In this document: positions 8,336-16,117 of the stretch, in pieces | Numbering within the stretch: the stretch's first letter is position 1 | How the letters are laid out: the number at the start of each line of letters is the position of its first letter | NCBI GenBank assembly: GCA_963597395.1 | Contig: CAVBPX010000003.1 | Coordinates: forward strand, 5,270 to 69,269 | Source of the DNA: Hallerella sp963597395 | Lineage (GTDB): Bacteria; Fibrobacterota; Fibrobacteria; Fibrobacterales; Fibrobacteraceae | Length of the DNA stretch: 64,000 nt | Direction: 5' to 3' | Notes under the pieces: model-generated | What the model was told of the DNA's origin: nothing | The model's input: only the letters and a program-made list of their open reading frames with translations | Database searches by the model: none | Position numbers and translations under genes: made by a program

Positions 8336-9302
8336 CTTCGGATTCCTTTTTCTTTTGAAGCCACGGCGGGAGCTTTTTCGCCTTCTTTTCTTCCTTGGGC
8401 TTTGGAGGCTTTGGCGGGTAGAGAAGCCCAAAGCGGAGACCGGCCGTGCAGATGCGGAACGATTCGGCGTGCAGGCGCGAAAGCAGGCTGCGAAGCCAGT
8501 AGAGCCCGCAGATGATGACATCGCTTCGCCCTTTTTCAAGGCCCGGCATGCTCGAGCGGAGCTCTTTTGAAACGTTCGAAATTTTTGTGATGGTTTTTTC
8601 GAGGTCGTCGAGGTTCATCTCCAGACCTTCGATGGCGTGAAAGTCGAATTCCGGAGAGTTCAAAAAGACCATGGCGAGAGCCGTTCCCGTCCCGCCCACA
8701 AGATAAACGGGCTTTTTGGCGTAGGGCCGGAGAGGGTTCCCCTTGAGCTCTTCCTTTTCCCACTTTTTATATTCCGGACCCGGAATCGCTCCCATTTTTT
8801 CGTAAAGGAAAAGCGCTCCGACCGGAATCGAAATGCTGCTTTCGCCGTCCGAAACCTCGGTGGATCCTCCGCCGATATCGACCGTGACGATGCCTTCGCC
8901 GTGCCATTCCTCGACGGCGCGGAACGTGTAGGCGGCTTCCTCTTCGCCCGAAATGATTTGGGGCTTTACCCAGAGCGCCTTTTCGACCGCCGAAAGAACC
9001 GCTTCGGAATTGGTCGCTTTGCGGGCTGCTTCCGTCATGGCACAGGCCTTTATTTCCGCTCCCAGGGCGTGAGCCGTCGTCCGAAATGAAGAGAGAATCT
9101 TGGAAAGTTCCCCGAGCCTCTCTGCGGAAATTTCGCCCGAGCGGTAAACGTCCTCGCCAAGGCGGCACACTTCGACCTTCTGGATTTTTGGGGCAAGAAC
9201 GGTTTTGCCGTTTGCGTCCGGTTCGAAATCGGCAATCAGGAGAATTGTCGAATGGCTTCCGATATCGACGGATGCGGGGAGCGTCTTGACTTGATCAGGC
9301 AT
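8319..9302 (-). CDS. ppx: Ppx/GppA-family phosphatase
   Basis: The protein has 327 residues, the short single-module form of the exopolyphosphatase / guanosine pentaphosphatase family. The actin-like ATPase fold motifs are visible: VDIGSHSTILLIAD at the N-terminus, ITGEE-like ISGEEEAAYTF near residue 117 and VDIGGGSTEVSD near residue 140. The C-terminus is Lys/Pro-rich. The enzymes release phosphate from polyphosphate or pppGpp. It overlaps the genes on both sides, so it belongs to a four-gene leftward operon (9612 to 6939). Confidence 0.88.
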   Translation of the reverse strand: MPDQVKTLPASVDIGSHSTILLIADFEPDANGKTVLAPKIQKVEVCRLGEDVYRSGEISAERLGELSKILSSFRTTAHALGAEIKACAMTEAARKATNSEAVLSAVEKALWVKPQIISGEEEAAYTFRAVEEWHGEGIVTVDIGGGSTEVSDGESSISIPVGALFLYEKMGAIPGPEYKKWEKEELKGNPLRPYAKKPVYLVGGTGTALAMVFLNSPEFDFHAIEGLEMNLDDLEKTITKISNVSKELRSSMPGLEKGRSDVIICGLYWLRSLLSRLHAESFRICTAGLRFGLLYPPKPPKPKEEKKAKKLPPWLQKKKESEDENAN

Positions 9303-9612
9303 TTTCGTTCAAAAGTCCTTCGCGGATGCGGTCCGCAATCTTTTTCGGATCGGTAAAGAACTGCTTGGCGAGCGGAATCGACCGTTCCACAAGTTCCGCC
9401 GGGTATTTTTTCATCCATCCGGCGACCACCTTTCCGGAAGAGCTTCCGAGCGGCTCCCCGTTTCGAATTTCAAGCGCCATCCGGAGCGCAAGGCTAAGCC
9501 CGAGTTCGATGGCGCGAGGCTCCGCCTTGTTTTCGAGCATTTTTTCGACCCGGGAGAGCTTTTCTTCAAGGTCGAGCGATTCGATTTCTTTCAAGTCTTT
9601 TTCGGAGATCAT
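9295..9612 (-). CDS. Small protein of unknown function
   Basis: The protein has 105 residues with no signal peptide or membrane segment. It is predicted to be mostly helical, with Leu/Glu/Lys-rich N-terminal half and the motif GSSSGKVVAGWMKKYP near residue 57. It overlaps ppx by 8 nt and heads the four-gene operon. I do not recognise a family. A terminator of the upstream histone-like gene lies just before it. Confidence 0.6.
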   Translation of the reverse strand: MISEKDLKEIESLDLEEKLSRVEKMLENKAEPRAIELGLSLALRMALEIRNGEPLGSSSGKVVAGWMKKYPAELVERSIPLAKQFFTDPKKIADRIREGLLNENA

Positions 9613-9632
9613 GCCTTAAAAGTAGAAAACGT

Positions 9633-9665
9633 AAAAAGACCCGGAATGTTCCGGGCCTTTTTACT
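9633..9665 (-). terminator. Intrinsic terminator of the histone-like gene
   Basis: CCCGGAA-TG-TTCCGGG forms a GC-rich stem flanked by A-run and T-run on both sides, so it can work in either direction. It lies directly after the end of the leftward histone-like gene. Confidence 0.85.
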
Positions 9666-9696
9666 GTTCTTTTAGCAAAGAGAGAAAGCTAAAAAA

Positions 9697-9978
9697 TTAC
9701 TTGGCCTTCTTGGCTGCAGCCTTTTTCGGAGCGGCCTTCTTGGCGACGGCCTTTTTCGGGGCGGCAGCCTTCTTGACAGCGGCCTTCTTCGGAGCGGCAG
9801 CCTTCTTGACAGCGGCCTTCTTCGGGGCGGCAGCCTTCTTGACGGCGGCCTTCTTCGGAGCGGCGGCCTTCTTGACAGCGGCCTTCTTCGGAGCGGCAGC
9901 CTTCTTGGCGACGGCCTTCTTCGGGGCTGCGGCCTTCTTGGCGGCCGGTTTAGCGGTGACTTTCTTTGTATTTGCCAT
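9697..9978 (-). CDS. Histone H1-like Lys/Ala/Pro-rich DNA-binding protein
   Basis: The protein has 93 residues from ATG 9978, with AGGAAC upstream. After a 13-residue lead, the rest is seven near-identical units of KKAAAPKKAAV (11 residues, 33 bp; the last unit is 10). Such Lys/Ala/Pro repeats are typical of bacterial H1-like nucleoproteins (Hc2/HrdB-type tails) that bind DNA non-specifically and compact the nucleoid. It has its own promoter and terminator, so it is a single-gene unit. The repeat number is likely to vary between strains. Confidence 0.85.
   Translation of the reverse strand: MANTKKVTAKPAAKKAAAPKKAVAKKAAAPKKAAVKKAAAPKKAAVKKAAAPKKAAVKKAAAPKKAAVKKAAAPKKAVAKKAAPKKAAAKKAK
9712..9939 (-). 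repeat. 33-bp tandem coding repeat, about 7 copies
   Basis: Six full 33-bp units and one 30-bp unit encode KKAAAPKKAAV-type modules of the histone-like protein. Units are almost identical at the DNA level apart from silent changes and AVA/AAV swaps. Confidence 0.9.
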
Positions 9979-10019
9979 ATTTTTGTTCCTTTTGATGAGT
10001 TGTTGATAACTATGTTTAT

Positions 10020-10048
10020 AAAATAACTTGATTTTCACAAAATATCAA
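10020..10048 (-). promoter_or_regulatory. Sigma-70-type promoter of the histone-like gene
   Basis: On the minus strand TTGATA (10048-10043) and TATTTT (10025-10020) are separated by exactly 17 nt, within a long AT-rich stretch, about 40 nt upstream of the start codon at 9978. Confidence 0.6.
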
Positions 10049-10100
10049 CACTTATTTTAAAAAAATTTTTGTTAGGACTGGTCAAAAGAAAATTTTTGTG

Positions 10101-10844
10101 CTATAAGACACCCTTTATGGCGGAAATATAGGCCTCGATTCCGCGCTTGGCCTCATCAAAGACGTTGCAATACTTTGTTGCAAACGGCGGAATCTTTCCG
10201 TTGGTGATTCCGAGTGCGTCGTGCAGCACAAGCACCTGTCCGTCGGTGGCCTTCCCCGCGCCAATGCCGATGGTTATTAGCTTCACGGCGTCCGTCACCT
10301 TTTTTCCGAGGGCGTCCGGAACGTGTTCCAGTACGCATTCGTAGGCGCCCGTTTCGTCGAGAGTCTTTGCCTCGGCGAGGATTTGCGCGGCACTTTCGTT
10401 GTCCTTTCCGACCTGCTTAAAGCTCGTCGCCGTCTGCGGGAGCAGTCCGAGGTGCGCGCAGACCTCGATCCCGTTTGCGCAAAGCTTTTCAATGACTTTC
10501 GGATGGAAACCTTCGAGTTTTACGGAACTTGCGCCGAGGCCCATGAACTTTTTGGCGTTTTCGAGGGCCGTTTCCGGTGTCTCGTAGCTTAAAAAGGGCA
10601 TGTCGGCGATGACGTGCGTGTTCGGGGCGCCGCGGACGACCGCTCCGACGAAAATTTGCATTTCGTTCATCCCGATGCACTGCGTACTTTTATACCCGAG
10701 CATCGTGTTGGCGAGGCTGTCCCCGACAAGGATCTGGTCGATGCCCGCGGTTTCCGCTATTTTTGCAAAAGCGTAATCGTAGGCGGTAATCTGGGAAATT
10801 TTCCGTTTTCCCTTGGTTTCACGGATTTGAGCTGCCGAAAGCAT
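10101..10844 (-). CDS. panB: 3-methyl-2-oxobutanoate hydroxymethyltransferase
   Basis: The protein has 247 residues, slightly short of the usual 260-270. PanB makes ketopantoate from alpha-ketoisovalerate in pantothenate and CoA synthesis. Seen are ITAYDYAFAKIAE near residue 19, VGDSLANTMLGY near residue 40, and IADMPFLSYE and SSVKLEG further on, all typical. The start ATG lies inside recO, overlapping by 26 nt, which implies coupled expression. No other pan gene is in the window. Confidence 0.95.
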   Translation of the reverse strand: MLSAAQIRETKGKRKISQITAYDYAFAKIAETAGIDQILVGDSLANTMLGYKSTQCIGMNEMQIFVGAVVRGAPNTHVIADMPFLSYETPETALENAKKFMGLGASSVKLEGFHPKVIEKLCANGIEVCAHLGLLPQTATSFKQVGKDNESAAQILAEAKTLDETGAYECVLEHVPDALGKKVTDAVKLITIGIGAGKATDGQVLVLHDALGITNGKIPPFATKYCNVFDEAKRGIEAYISAIKGVL

Positions 10845-11565
10845 AGGTTCTGACCTCCTCCAGCCATTTGTAGGCCTTGATTTCCCGGCCTTCGCCGAGA
10901 TGGGTTCTTATAAATTTGAAAAATTCGCGTTCGAGCGATTGCGGATCCTTTAGCGGACCCGTCGAGCGTAAACGGGCGATGTCCTCGATGAAGGGAAATT
11001 CGTGTTCGCGTTCCCCCTGTCCGCGGCAGTCCTTGCAGACGGCGCCGCCCGATTCAAAGAGAAAGTCCCCGTTCGCGTCCATGATCTTTTTTCCGCACCG
11101 CACGCATTCGTCAAGCGAAAGCGCGTAGCCCGAAAGGTCCGCGATGTGCCACATCCAGCGCACGAGAACGTCTTTTTTGTTCGGTCCGCGTTCCAAAAGC
11201 TTTAGGGCCTTTTCCGTGTAGCGAAACTCCATCTTCTGCGGCATCCCGGCGGGCATGTAGCGGAGGAGAATTTCAGCCATGACGTTTGCCATCGCGGAAA
11301 GTTCGAGGTCTTTTCGAAGCTCCGGGAACCATTCGACGAGGGTCGCTTCGCGGACAAAGTGCAGGTCGCTTTTTCCCGAATCGTTAAAGACCAGCTCGCT
11401 TTCCGCAAGCGGGTCGAGTGCGCCGCGAAACGGGCTGTTTTCCTTTTTGGCGCTTTTGACAAGAAAGGACTGGACCCCGAAATCGTAGCAGAAGCCCTTG
11501 ACTATCAGCGAGGAATCGCTGTAGGGCATTCGGTGCAGGATGAGGGTCCGCGTCCGTTTGAGCAT
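10819..11565 (-). CDS. recO: DNA repair protein RecO
   Basis: The protein has 248 residues. RecO loads RecA on SSB-coated DNA together with RecR. The N-terminal OB-fold (RTLILHRMPYSDSSLIVKGF) and a C-terminal zinc site with CVRCGKK and CKDCRG cysteine pairs near residues 156-180 are both visible. It lies between the HIT gene and panB on the same strand with 2-nt spacing on one side and a 26-nt overlap on the other. Confidence 0.9.
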   Translation of the reverse strand: MLKRTRTLILHRMPYSDSSLIVKGFCYDFGVQSFLVKSAKKENSPFRGALDPLAESELVFNDSGKSDLHFVREATLVEWFPELRKDLELSAMANVMAEILLRYMPAGMPQKMEFRYTEKALKLLERGPNKKDVLVRWMWHIADLSGYALSLDECVRCGKKIMDANGDFLFESGGAVCKDCRGQGEREHEFPFIEDIARLRSTGPLKDPQSLEREFFKFIRTHLGEGREIKAYKWLEEVRTYAFGSSNP

Positions 11566-11567
11566 TT

Positions 11568-11921
11568 TTAGGCCTTGGCCCCGAATCCGTCGTCAAGGCG
11601 CTTTCCGCCGAGGATGTGGCAGTGAATGTGCGGGACTGTTTGGCCGGCGTCGCCTTTGGCGTTGAAGACAAAGCGCGCTCCGCTTTCTTTGAGGCCCATG
11701 TCTTCGGCGACCTTTTTGGCCGCAAGGAGAAAACGTCCCATGAGCGGGGAATCGGCCGGTTCGAGGTCGAGAAGGCTCTCGATGTGCTTTTTCGGAACGA
11801 GGAGAACGTGGACGGGCGCTTGCGGGTTCAGGTCGTTGAACGCGAAAAATTCGTCGTCTTCGTAAACCTTTTTGGACGGAATTTCACCGCGGATAATTTT
11901 GCAAAAAATGCATTCGGACAT
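11568..11921 (-). CDS. HIT-family nucleotide hydrolase (HINT type)
   Basis: The protein has 117 residues from ATG 11921. It begins with ECIFCKIIRGEIPSK and ends with the histidine triad HIHCHIL near residue 99, the signature of HINT-like purine nucleoside phosphoramidases. It is the first gene of the leftward run HIT-recO-panB, starting 2 nt before recO. The physiological substrate is unknown. Confidence 0.93.
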   Translation of the reverse strand: MSECIFCKIIRGEIPSKKVYEDDEFFAFNDLNPQAPVHVLLVPKKHIESLLDLEPADSPLMGRFLLAAKKVAEDMGLKESGARFVFNAKGDAGQTVPHIHCHILGGKRLDDGFGAKA

Positions 11922-12045
11922 AGGATTCCTGCCTGTTTGGAAAATGGGGCGCTCCAGAACGAGCGGTTTCCTAAAAACTAACATTTTGTCCGGTTTCGGG
12001 CAAATTTCGGCGCGTTTCTTTTGCTAAATTGCAGTCGAAATGATC

Positions 12046-12074
12046 TTGTCGATTTTTACAGATTCGCTTGTATT
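12046..12074 (+). promoter_or_regulatory. Possible promoter of tex
   Basis: TTGTCG and TGTATT are separated by 17 nt, about 105 nt upstream of the tex start. The match to consensus is moderate. Confidence 0.3.
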
Positions 12075-12178
12075 TTCAAAGCGTCGGATGCGGAAGTCGG
12101 GCCTTGTCGGCCCGAAATGCCCGCTCGATGCGGACAGGGTCATCGGCTCAAACGATTCTCACATTTGAGGGAAAGAGT

Positions 12179-14527
12179 ATGAATTTTTCGCAGGTTATTT
12201 CCGAAGAACTGAAACTGGAGGAATGGCGCGTCGCCAAGGCTCTCGAACTGATGGACCAGGGCGGAACCATCCCGTTTATTGCGCGTTACCGCAAGGACCA
12301 GACCGGTACGCTGAATGAAATCGAACTGCGCGACATCCAGCACCGCCGCGAATATCTTTCGGAACTTGAGGAACGCAAGGCGACCGTTTTGAAGTCCATC
12401 GAGGAACAGGGAAAGCTTTCGCCGGAGCTCAAGGCCCAAATCGAGGCGTGCAAGGACAAGACGATTCTCGAAGACCTTTACGCTCCCTACAAGCCCAAAA
12501 AGCGCACCCGCGCGACCATTGCGAAGGAATGCGGACTCGAACCTCTTGCCCGGACCATCATGGCACAGGAAGAGACGACAAACACTCCGGAAGAAATCGG
12601 TCGCATCTACCTGTCGGAAGAAAAGGGCCTCGCCGATCCGAAGGCGGCCATTGCCGGCGCTTGCGACATCCTCGCCGAAGAACTGGCGGACAATGCGGAA
12701 TACCGCCAGTATCTCCGTCTGCAAATCGAAAAGCAGGGCGTGATGACGTCGAAGGTCCGGAAGGAATTCGAAAAGCAGGATACGAAGTTCAAGAACTACT
12801 ACGCGTTTTCCGAACCCGTTTCGAAGATTCCGAGCCATCGGATGCTCGCGCTTCGCCGCGGCGAAAAGGAAAAGGTTCTCCGTCTTGCGGTCGAAATGCC
12901 CGATGCGGAACTCGTTTCCTACCTGCAGCGCAAAGTGATTAAGGGCGAGAGCATCTGGAAGCCCTACCTCGAAGAAATGTGCAAGGATGCCTGGGAGCGC
13001 CTTCTCAAGACGAGCCTCGAAAGCGAAGTCCGCTTGCTTTTGAAGGACAAGGCCGAAGAAGAGGCCTTTAAGGTGTTCAGCAAAAATCTGCAGGACGTTT
13101 TGCTCGCGCCTCCGGCTGGTCACAAGGCCGTTCTTGCTCTCGATCCGGGGTTCCGCACGGGCTGCAAGGTTGCCGTTCTCGACAAAAACGGAAAGTTTAT
13201 CGATCACGGCGTGATTTTTCCGCACGAGCCTCAAAAGAAGGTCGCCGAAGCGGGCGACTACATTGCGTCTCTCGTCGAAAAGTACGACATTGACCTGATT
13301 GCCATCGGAAACGGTACGGCGAGCCGCGAAACGGATGCGTTCGTCGCCGCGATTTCCCACAAGTTCAAGGGAAAGAAGCCTGCCCGCGTCGTTGTTTCGG
13401 AAGCGGGTGCGTCGGTCTATTCGGCGAGCCCCATCGCGATTCAGGAATTCCCGAACGAGGACGTGACGACCCGCGGAGCCATTTCCATTGGACGTCGTTT
13501 GCAGGATCCTCTGGCGGAACTTGTGAAGGTCGATCCGCAGTCGATTGGCGTCGGACAGTATCAACACGACGTGAACCAGCGCGAACTGAAAAAGCGCCTT
13601 GACGAAGTGGTCGAAAGCTGCGTGAACATGGTGGGCGTTGATCTGAATAGTGCTAGCGCACCGCTCCTTACGCATGTGGCGGGTGTCTCGGCGACGCTTG
13701 CCGAAAACGTGGTGAAGTACCGCGAAGAAAACGGCGCGTTCAAGAGCCGTCAGGACGTTTTGAACGTCAAGGGCTTTGGCCCGAAGGCGTTTGAACAGTC
13801 GGCCGGATTTCTCCGGATTCCGGGGGCCGAAAACCCGCTCGACTGCAGCGCGGTGCATCCCGAAAACTACGGACTGGTGGAACGGATGGCCGAAAAGGCC
13901 GGAGTCGCCGTCAAGGATTTAGTCGGAAACGCGAGTGCCATCAAGAGCCTTTCGCCGGAAGAATTCCTTTCGGATACGGTTGGAAAGCATACGCTCGAAG
14001 ACATCTTTGCGGAACTGGAAAAGCCGAGCCGCGACCCGCGCAAGGAATTCCGCTACGCGAAATTCGACGACAAGATCAAGAGCATCAACGACCTGGTAAC
14101 GGGCAGCTGGATGGAAGGCGTCGTCACGAACGTTGCAAACTTCGGCGCGTTCGTTGACATTGGCGTCCACCAGGACGGTCTTGTTCACGTTTCGGAAATC
14201 AGCGACAAGTTTGTCGAGGATGCCAAGACGGTTTTGACCGTGGGCGACGTCGTCAAGGTCCGCGTTCTCGGAGTGGATGCGGGCCAAAAGCGCATCAGCC
14301 TTTCGATGAAGCAGGAACAGGTCGATGGCGTTGCCGGTGCGGGACGTTCTCCCCGAAATCAGCACGGCCGCGGCGGACGTCACGAAGGCGGAATCAAACC
14401 GCATGCGACGATTGCGGACCTCAAGGCTCGTCTTGGCGGACCGAATCCGAATGGCGGCGCCCGCAAGGGAAATTCCCAGCCGAACAAGCTCTCTTCGATG
14501 ATCAAAAAGTTCAAGAAGGGACTGTAG
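12179..14527 (+). CDS. tex: Tex-type transcription accessory protein
   Basis: The protein has 782 residues from ATG 12179, matching the usual Tex length; the frame is open upstream but that part shows no conserved sequence. It has a helical N-terminal domain (GGTIPFIARYRKDQTG near residue 29), a YqgF/RNase H-like domain (LALDPGFRTGCKVAVLD near residue 320), helix-hairpin-helix modules, and a C-terminal S1 domain (about residues 640-715, VTNVANFGAFVDIGVHQDG). Tex binds nucleic acids and affects transcription and toxin expression in several bacteria. A terminator follows immediately, so this is a single-gene unit. Confidence 0.95.
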   Translation: MNFSQVISEELKLEEWRVAKALELMDQGGTIPFIARYRKDQTGTLNEIELRDIQHRREYLSELEERKATVLKSIEEQGKLSPELKAQIEACKDKTILEDLYAPYKPKKRTRATIAKECGLEPLARTIMAQEETTNTPEEIGRIYLSEEKGLADPKAAIAGACDILAEELADNAEYRQYLRLQIEKQGVMTSKVRKEFEKQDTKFKNYYAFSEPVSKIPSHRMLALRRGEKEKVLRLAVEMPDAELVSYLQRKVIKGESIWKPYLEEMCKDAWERLLKTSLESEVRLLLKDKAEEEAFKVFSKNLQDVLLAPPAGHKAVLALDPGFRTGCKVAVLDKNGKFIDHGVIFPHEPQKKVAEAGDYIASLVEKYDIDLIAIGNGTASRETDAFVAAISHKFKGKKPARVVVSEAGASVYSASPIAIQEFPNEDVTTRGAISIGRRLQDPLAELVKVDPQSIGVGQYQHDVNQRELKKRLDEVVESCVNMVGVDLNSASAPLLTHVAGVSATLAENVVKYREENGAFKSRQDVLNVKGFGPKAFEQSAGFLRIPGAENPLDCSAVHPENYGLVERMAEKAGVAVKDLVGNASAIKSLSPEEFLSDTVGKHTLEDIFAELEKPSRDPRKEFRYAKFDDKIKSINDLVTGSWMEGVVTNVANFGAFVDIGVHQDGLVHVSEISDKFVEDAKTVLTVGDVVKVRVLGVDAGQKRISLSMKQEQVDGVAGAGRSPRNQHGRGGRHEGGIKPHATIADLKARLGGPNPNGGARKGNSQPNKLSSMIKKFKKGL

Positions 14528-14547
14528 ACGTTTGAAGCTCAAACGGA

Positions 14548-14572
14548 AAGCCCGGCTTCGCCGGGCTTTTTC
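14548..14572 (+). terminator. Intrinsic terminator of tex
   Basis: AAAGCCCGGC-TTCG-CCGGGCTTTTT: a stable UUCG-type tetraloop hairpin with a T-run, 20 nt after the tex stop. Confidence 0.9.
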
Positions 14573-14607
14573 TGTCGTGATTCAAAAGTTGAAACTTTCC
14601 GGATCTT

Positions 14608-15582
14608 TTAACAATTTGCCTGATACGCTTTCCAGGTCGTCGAAAGAATCGTTTCGAGGTCGGAATATTCGGCTTCCCAGCCGAGGATTTTCTTGGCCTT
14701 GGACGGGTTCGCGATGAGGGACGCCGGGTCGCCCGGGCGTCGGGGCGCAATGCGGTAGGGAACCTTTTTGCCCGAGACCTTTTCGGCAGAGCGGATGATG
14801 TCGAGGACGCTTGCACCGGTCTGGGTACCCAGATTGACGGTGAGGCTTTTGTTCTCCTTTTGCAGATAGTCAAAGGCCATTCTGTGTCCGCGGGCGAGAT
14901 CGTTCACGTGGATGTAGTCGCGTACGCCCGTTCCGTCGGCGGTGTCGTAGTCGTCTCCGAAAACGAGTAGTTCCTTGCGCTTTCCGAGGAGAGCTTCCAT
15001 GACGACGGGAATCAGGTTTGCCGGGTTGCGTTCAAGTCCGGTGAGACGCCCTTTGACGTCGTAGCCCGCCGCGTTGAAGTAGCGGAGAGCCGCAAAGCGG
15101 ATACCGCGGAGCTTGTCGTACCAGGCGAGGAATTTTTCGATGGCGAGCTTTGTAAAGCCGTAATAGTTTTCGGGAGACGTCGGATGCTTTTCGTCAACGG
15201 GCATGTATTCGGGCGAACCATAGACGGCCGCGGAACTCGAAAAGACGATGTATTTGACGCCGTGCGTCGCCGCGGCATTCAGAATGTTGACCGAACCGTT
15301 GATGTTGTTCGTGCTGTATTTTTCGGGGTTTGTCATCGACTCGCCCGCGGCCTTGAATGCGGCGAGGTGCACAAGGCCTTCGGGCCTAAAGGCGTCAAAA
15401 AAGGCATCGAGTTCTTCGGGATGCAAAATGTTGCCCTGTGTAAAGCCCGCTTCGGGAAAAAGGTTTTGCCGAAGCCCGGACGAGAGGTTGTCAAAAACGT
15501 GGACATCATGCCCTGCGTCGAGAAGTTCCCGCACCGTATGGGAACCGATATAGCCTGCACCGCCGATAACCGCAATTTTCAT
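14608..15582 (-). CDS. galE: UDP-glucose 4-epimerase
   Basis: The protein has 324 residues from ATG 15582, favoured over ATG 15585 by spacing from GGAG. It shows the Rossmann motif GGAGYIGS, the short-chain dehydrogenase catalytic residues (SSSAAVYG and YGFTK), and GTGVRDYIHVNDLARGH typical of GalE. The enzyme interconverts UDP-glucose and UDP-galactose for envelope polysaccharides. It is a single gene facing tex. Confidence 0.95.
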   Translation of the reverse strand: MKIAVIGGAGYIGSHTVRELLDAGHDVHVFDNLSSGLRQNLFPEAGFTQGNILHPEELDAFFDAFRPEGLVHLAAFKAAGESMTNPEKYSTNNINGSVNILNAAATHGVKYIVFSSSAAVYGSPEYMPVDEKHPTSPENYYGFTKLAIEKFLAWYDKLRGIRFAALRYFNAAGYDVKGRLTGLERNPANLIPVVMEALLGKRKELLVFGDDYDTADGTGVRDYIHVNDLARGHRMAFDYLQKENKSLTVNLGTQTGASVLDIIRSAEKVSGKKVPYRIAPRRPGDPASLIANPSKAKKILGWEAEYSDLETILSTTWKAYQANC

Positions 15583-15701
15583 CATTTTCTCCGATGTCAA
15601 AAAATTTTACGAGCCTAATTTAAAAATTTTATTCATAGGATATTTTTGAAATAAAAGATCAGCCTTGGACAAAGGTAAAAGAAGAAAAATTCTGAAAGGT
15701 A

Positions 15702-15728
15702 TTGACAAACATTTTTTTTTCTTATCCT
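15702..15728 (+). promoter_or_regulatory. Candidate promoter with T9 tract in the spacer
   Basis: A perfect TTGACA (15702-15707) is followed by a nine-T run (15712-15720) and TATCCT (15723-15728). The spacer is 15 nt, two short of optimal. It lies 30 nt upstream of the small lipoprotein gene, which has TAGGAG just before its start. Confidence 0.4.
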
Positions 15729-15757
15729 TAACATTAACTAAATGATAGGAGAATAAA

Positions 15758-16114
15758 ATGAAAACATTTATTGCCTTTGGTTTGCTCTGCTGTGCGCTTT
15801 TTCTTTGCGGTTGCTCGCAGAATTTGGCGCGATTTTCGTTGGTATCGACTGGGAATGTGCCTCTTGCCGGTGTGGAGGACGGTGAATATGTGGTCGGAAA
15901 GGACTGCATTCGGCGGATTCTCTTTTTCACGTTTGGAAATCGAAACGACAGGATTACCGGAGCCGTAGTCAATGCGTTGGAGCGAGCGGATAAAAAGGAA
16001 TTTCCGTCCGATGCCTTGACAAACGCTTCAATTTCGCATTCGTCTGCGAATTTTCTTTTGTTTTCCTGGGATTGCTACGAGGCGAAGGGAAAGGCAATTA
16101 GTGTCAAGAATTGA
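15758..16114 (+). CDS. Small lipoprotein of unknown function
   Basis: The protein has 118 residues with a lipoprotein signal (MKTFIAFGLLCCALFLCGC, lipobox Cys at about residue 19). The mature part has a GKDCIRRILFFTFGNRN segment and alternating strands; it recalls small TRL-like lipoproteins, but weakly. The gene is more AT-rich than its neighbours and stands alone between galE and uup, ending 4 nt from the convergent uup stop. Function is not known. Confidence 0.65.
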   Translation: MKTFIAFGLLCCALFLCGCSQNLARFSLVSTGNVPLAGVEDGEYVVGKDCIRRILFFTFGNRNDRITGAVVNALERADKKEFPSDALTNASISHSSANFLLFSWDCYEAKGKAISVKN

Positions 16115-16117
16115 TTC

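Noticed and set aside
9701..10006. Ala/Phe-rich plus-strand frame opposite the histone-like gene
   Set aside because: Mirror of the 33-bp repeats; looks like a membrane protein only because of the repeat composition.
12140..13858. 572-codon open frame on the minus strand inside tex
   Set aside because: Shadow of the tex reading frame caused by codon bias; no start context and Arg/His-rich nonsense composition.
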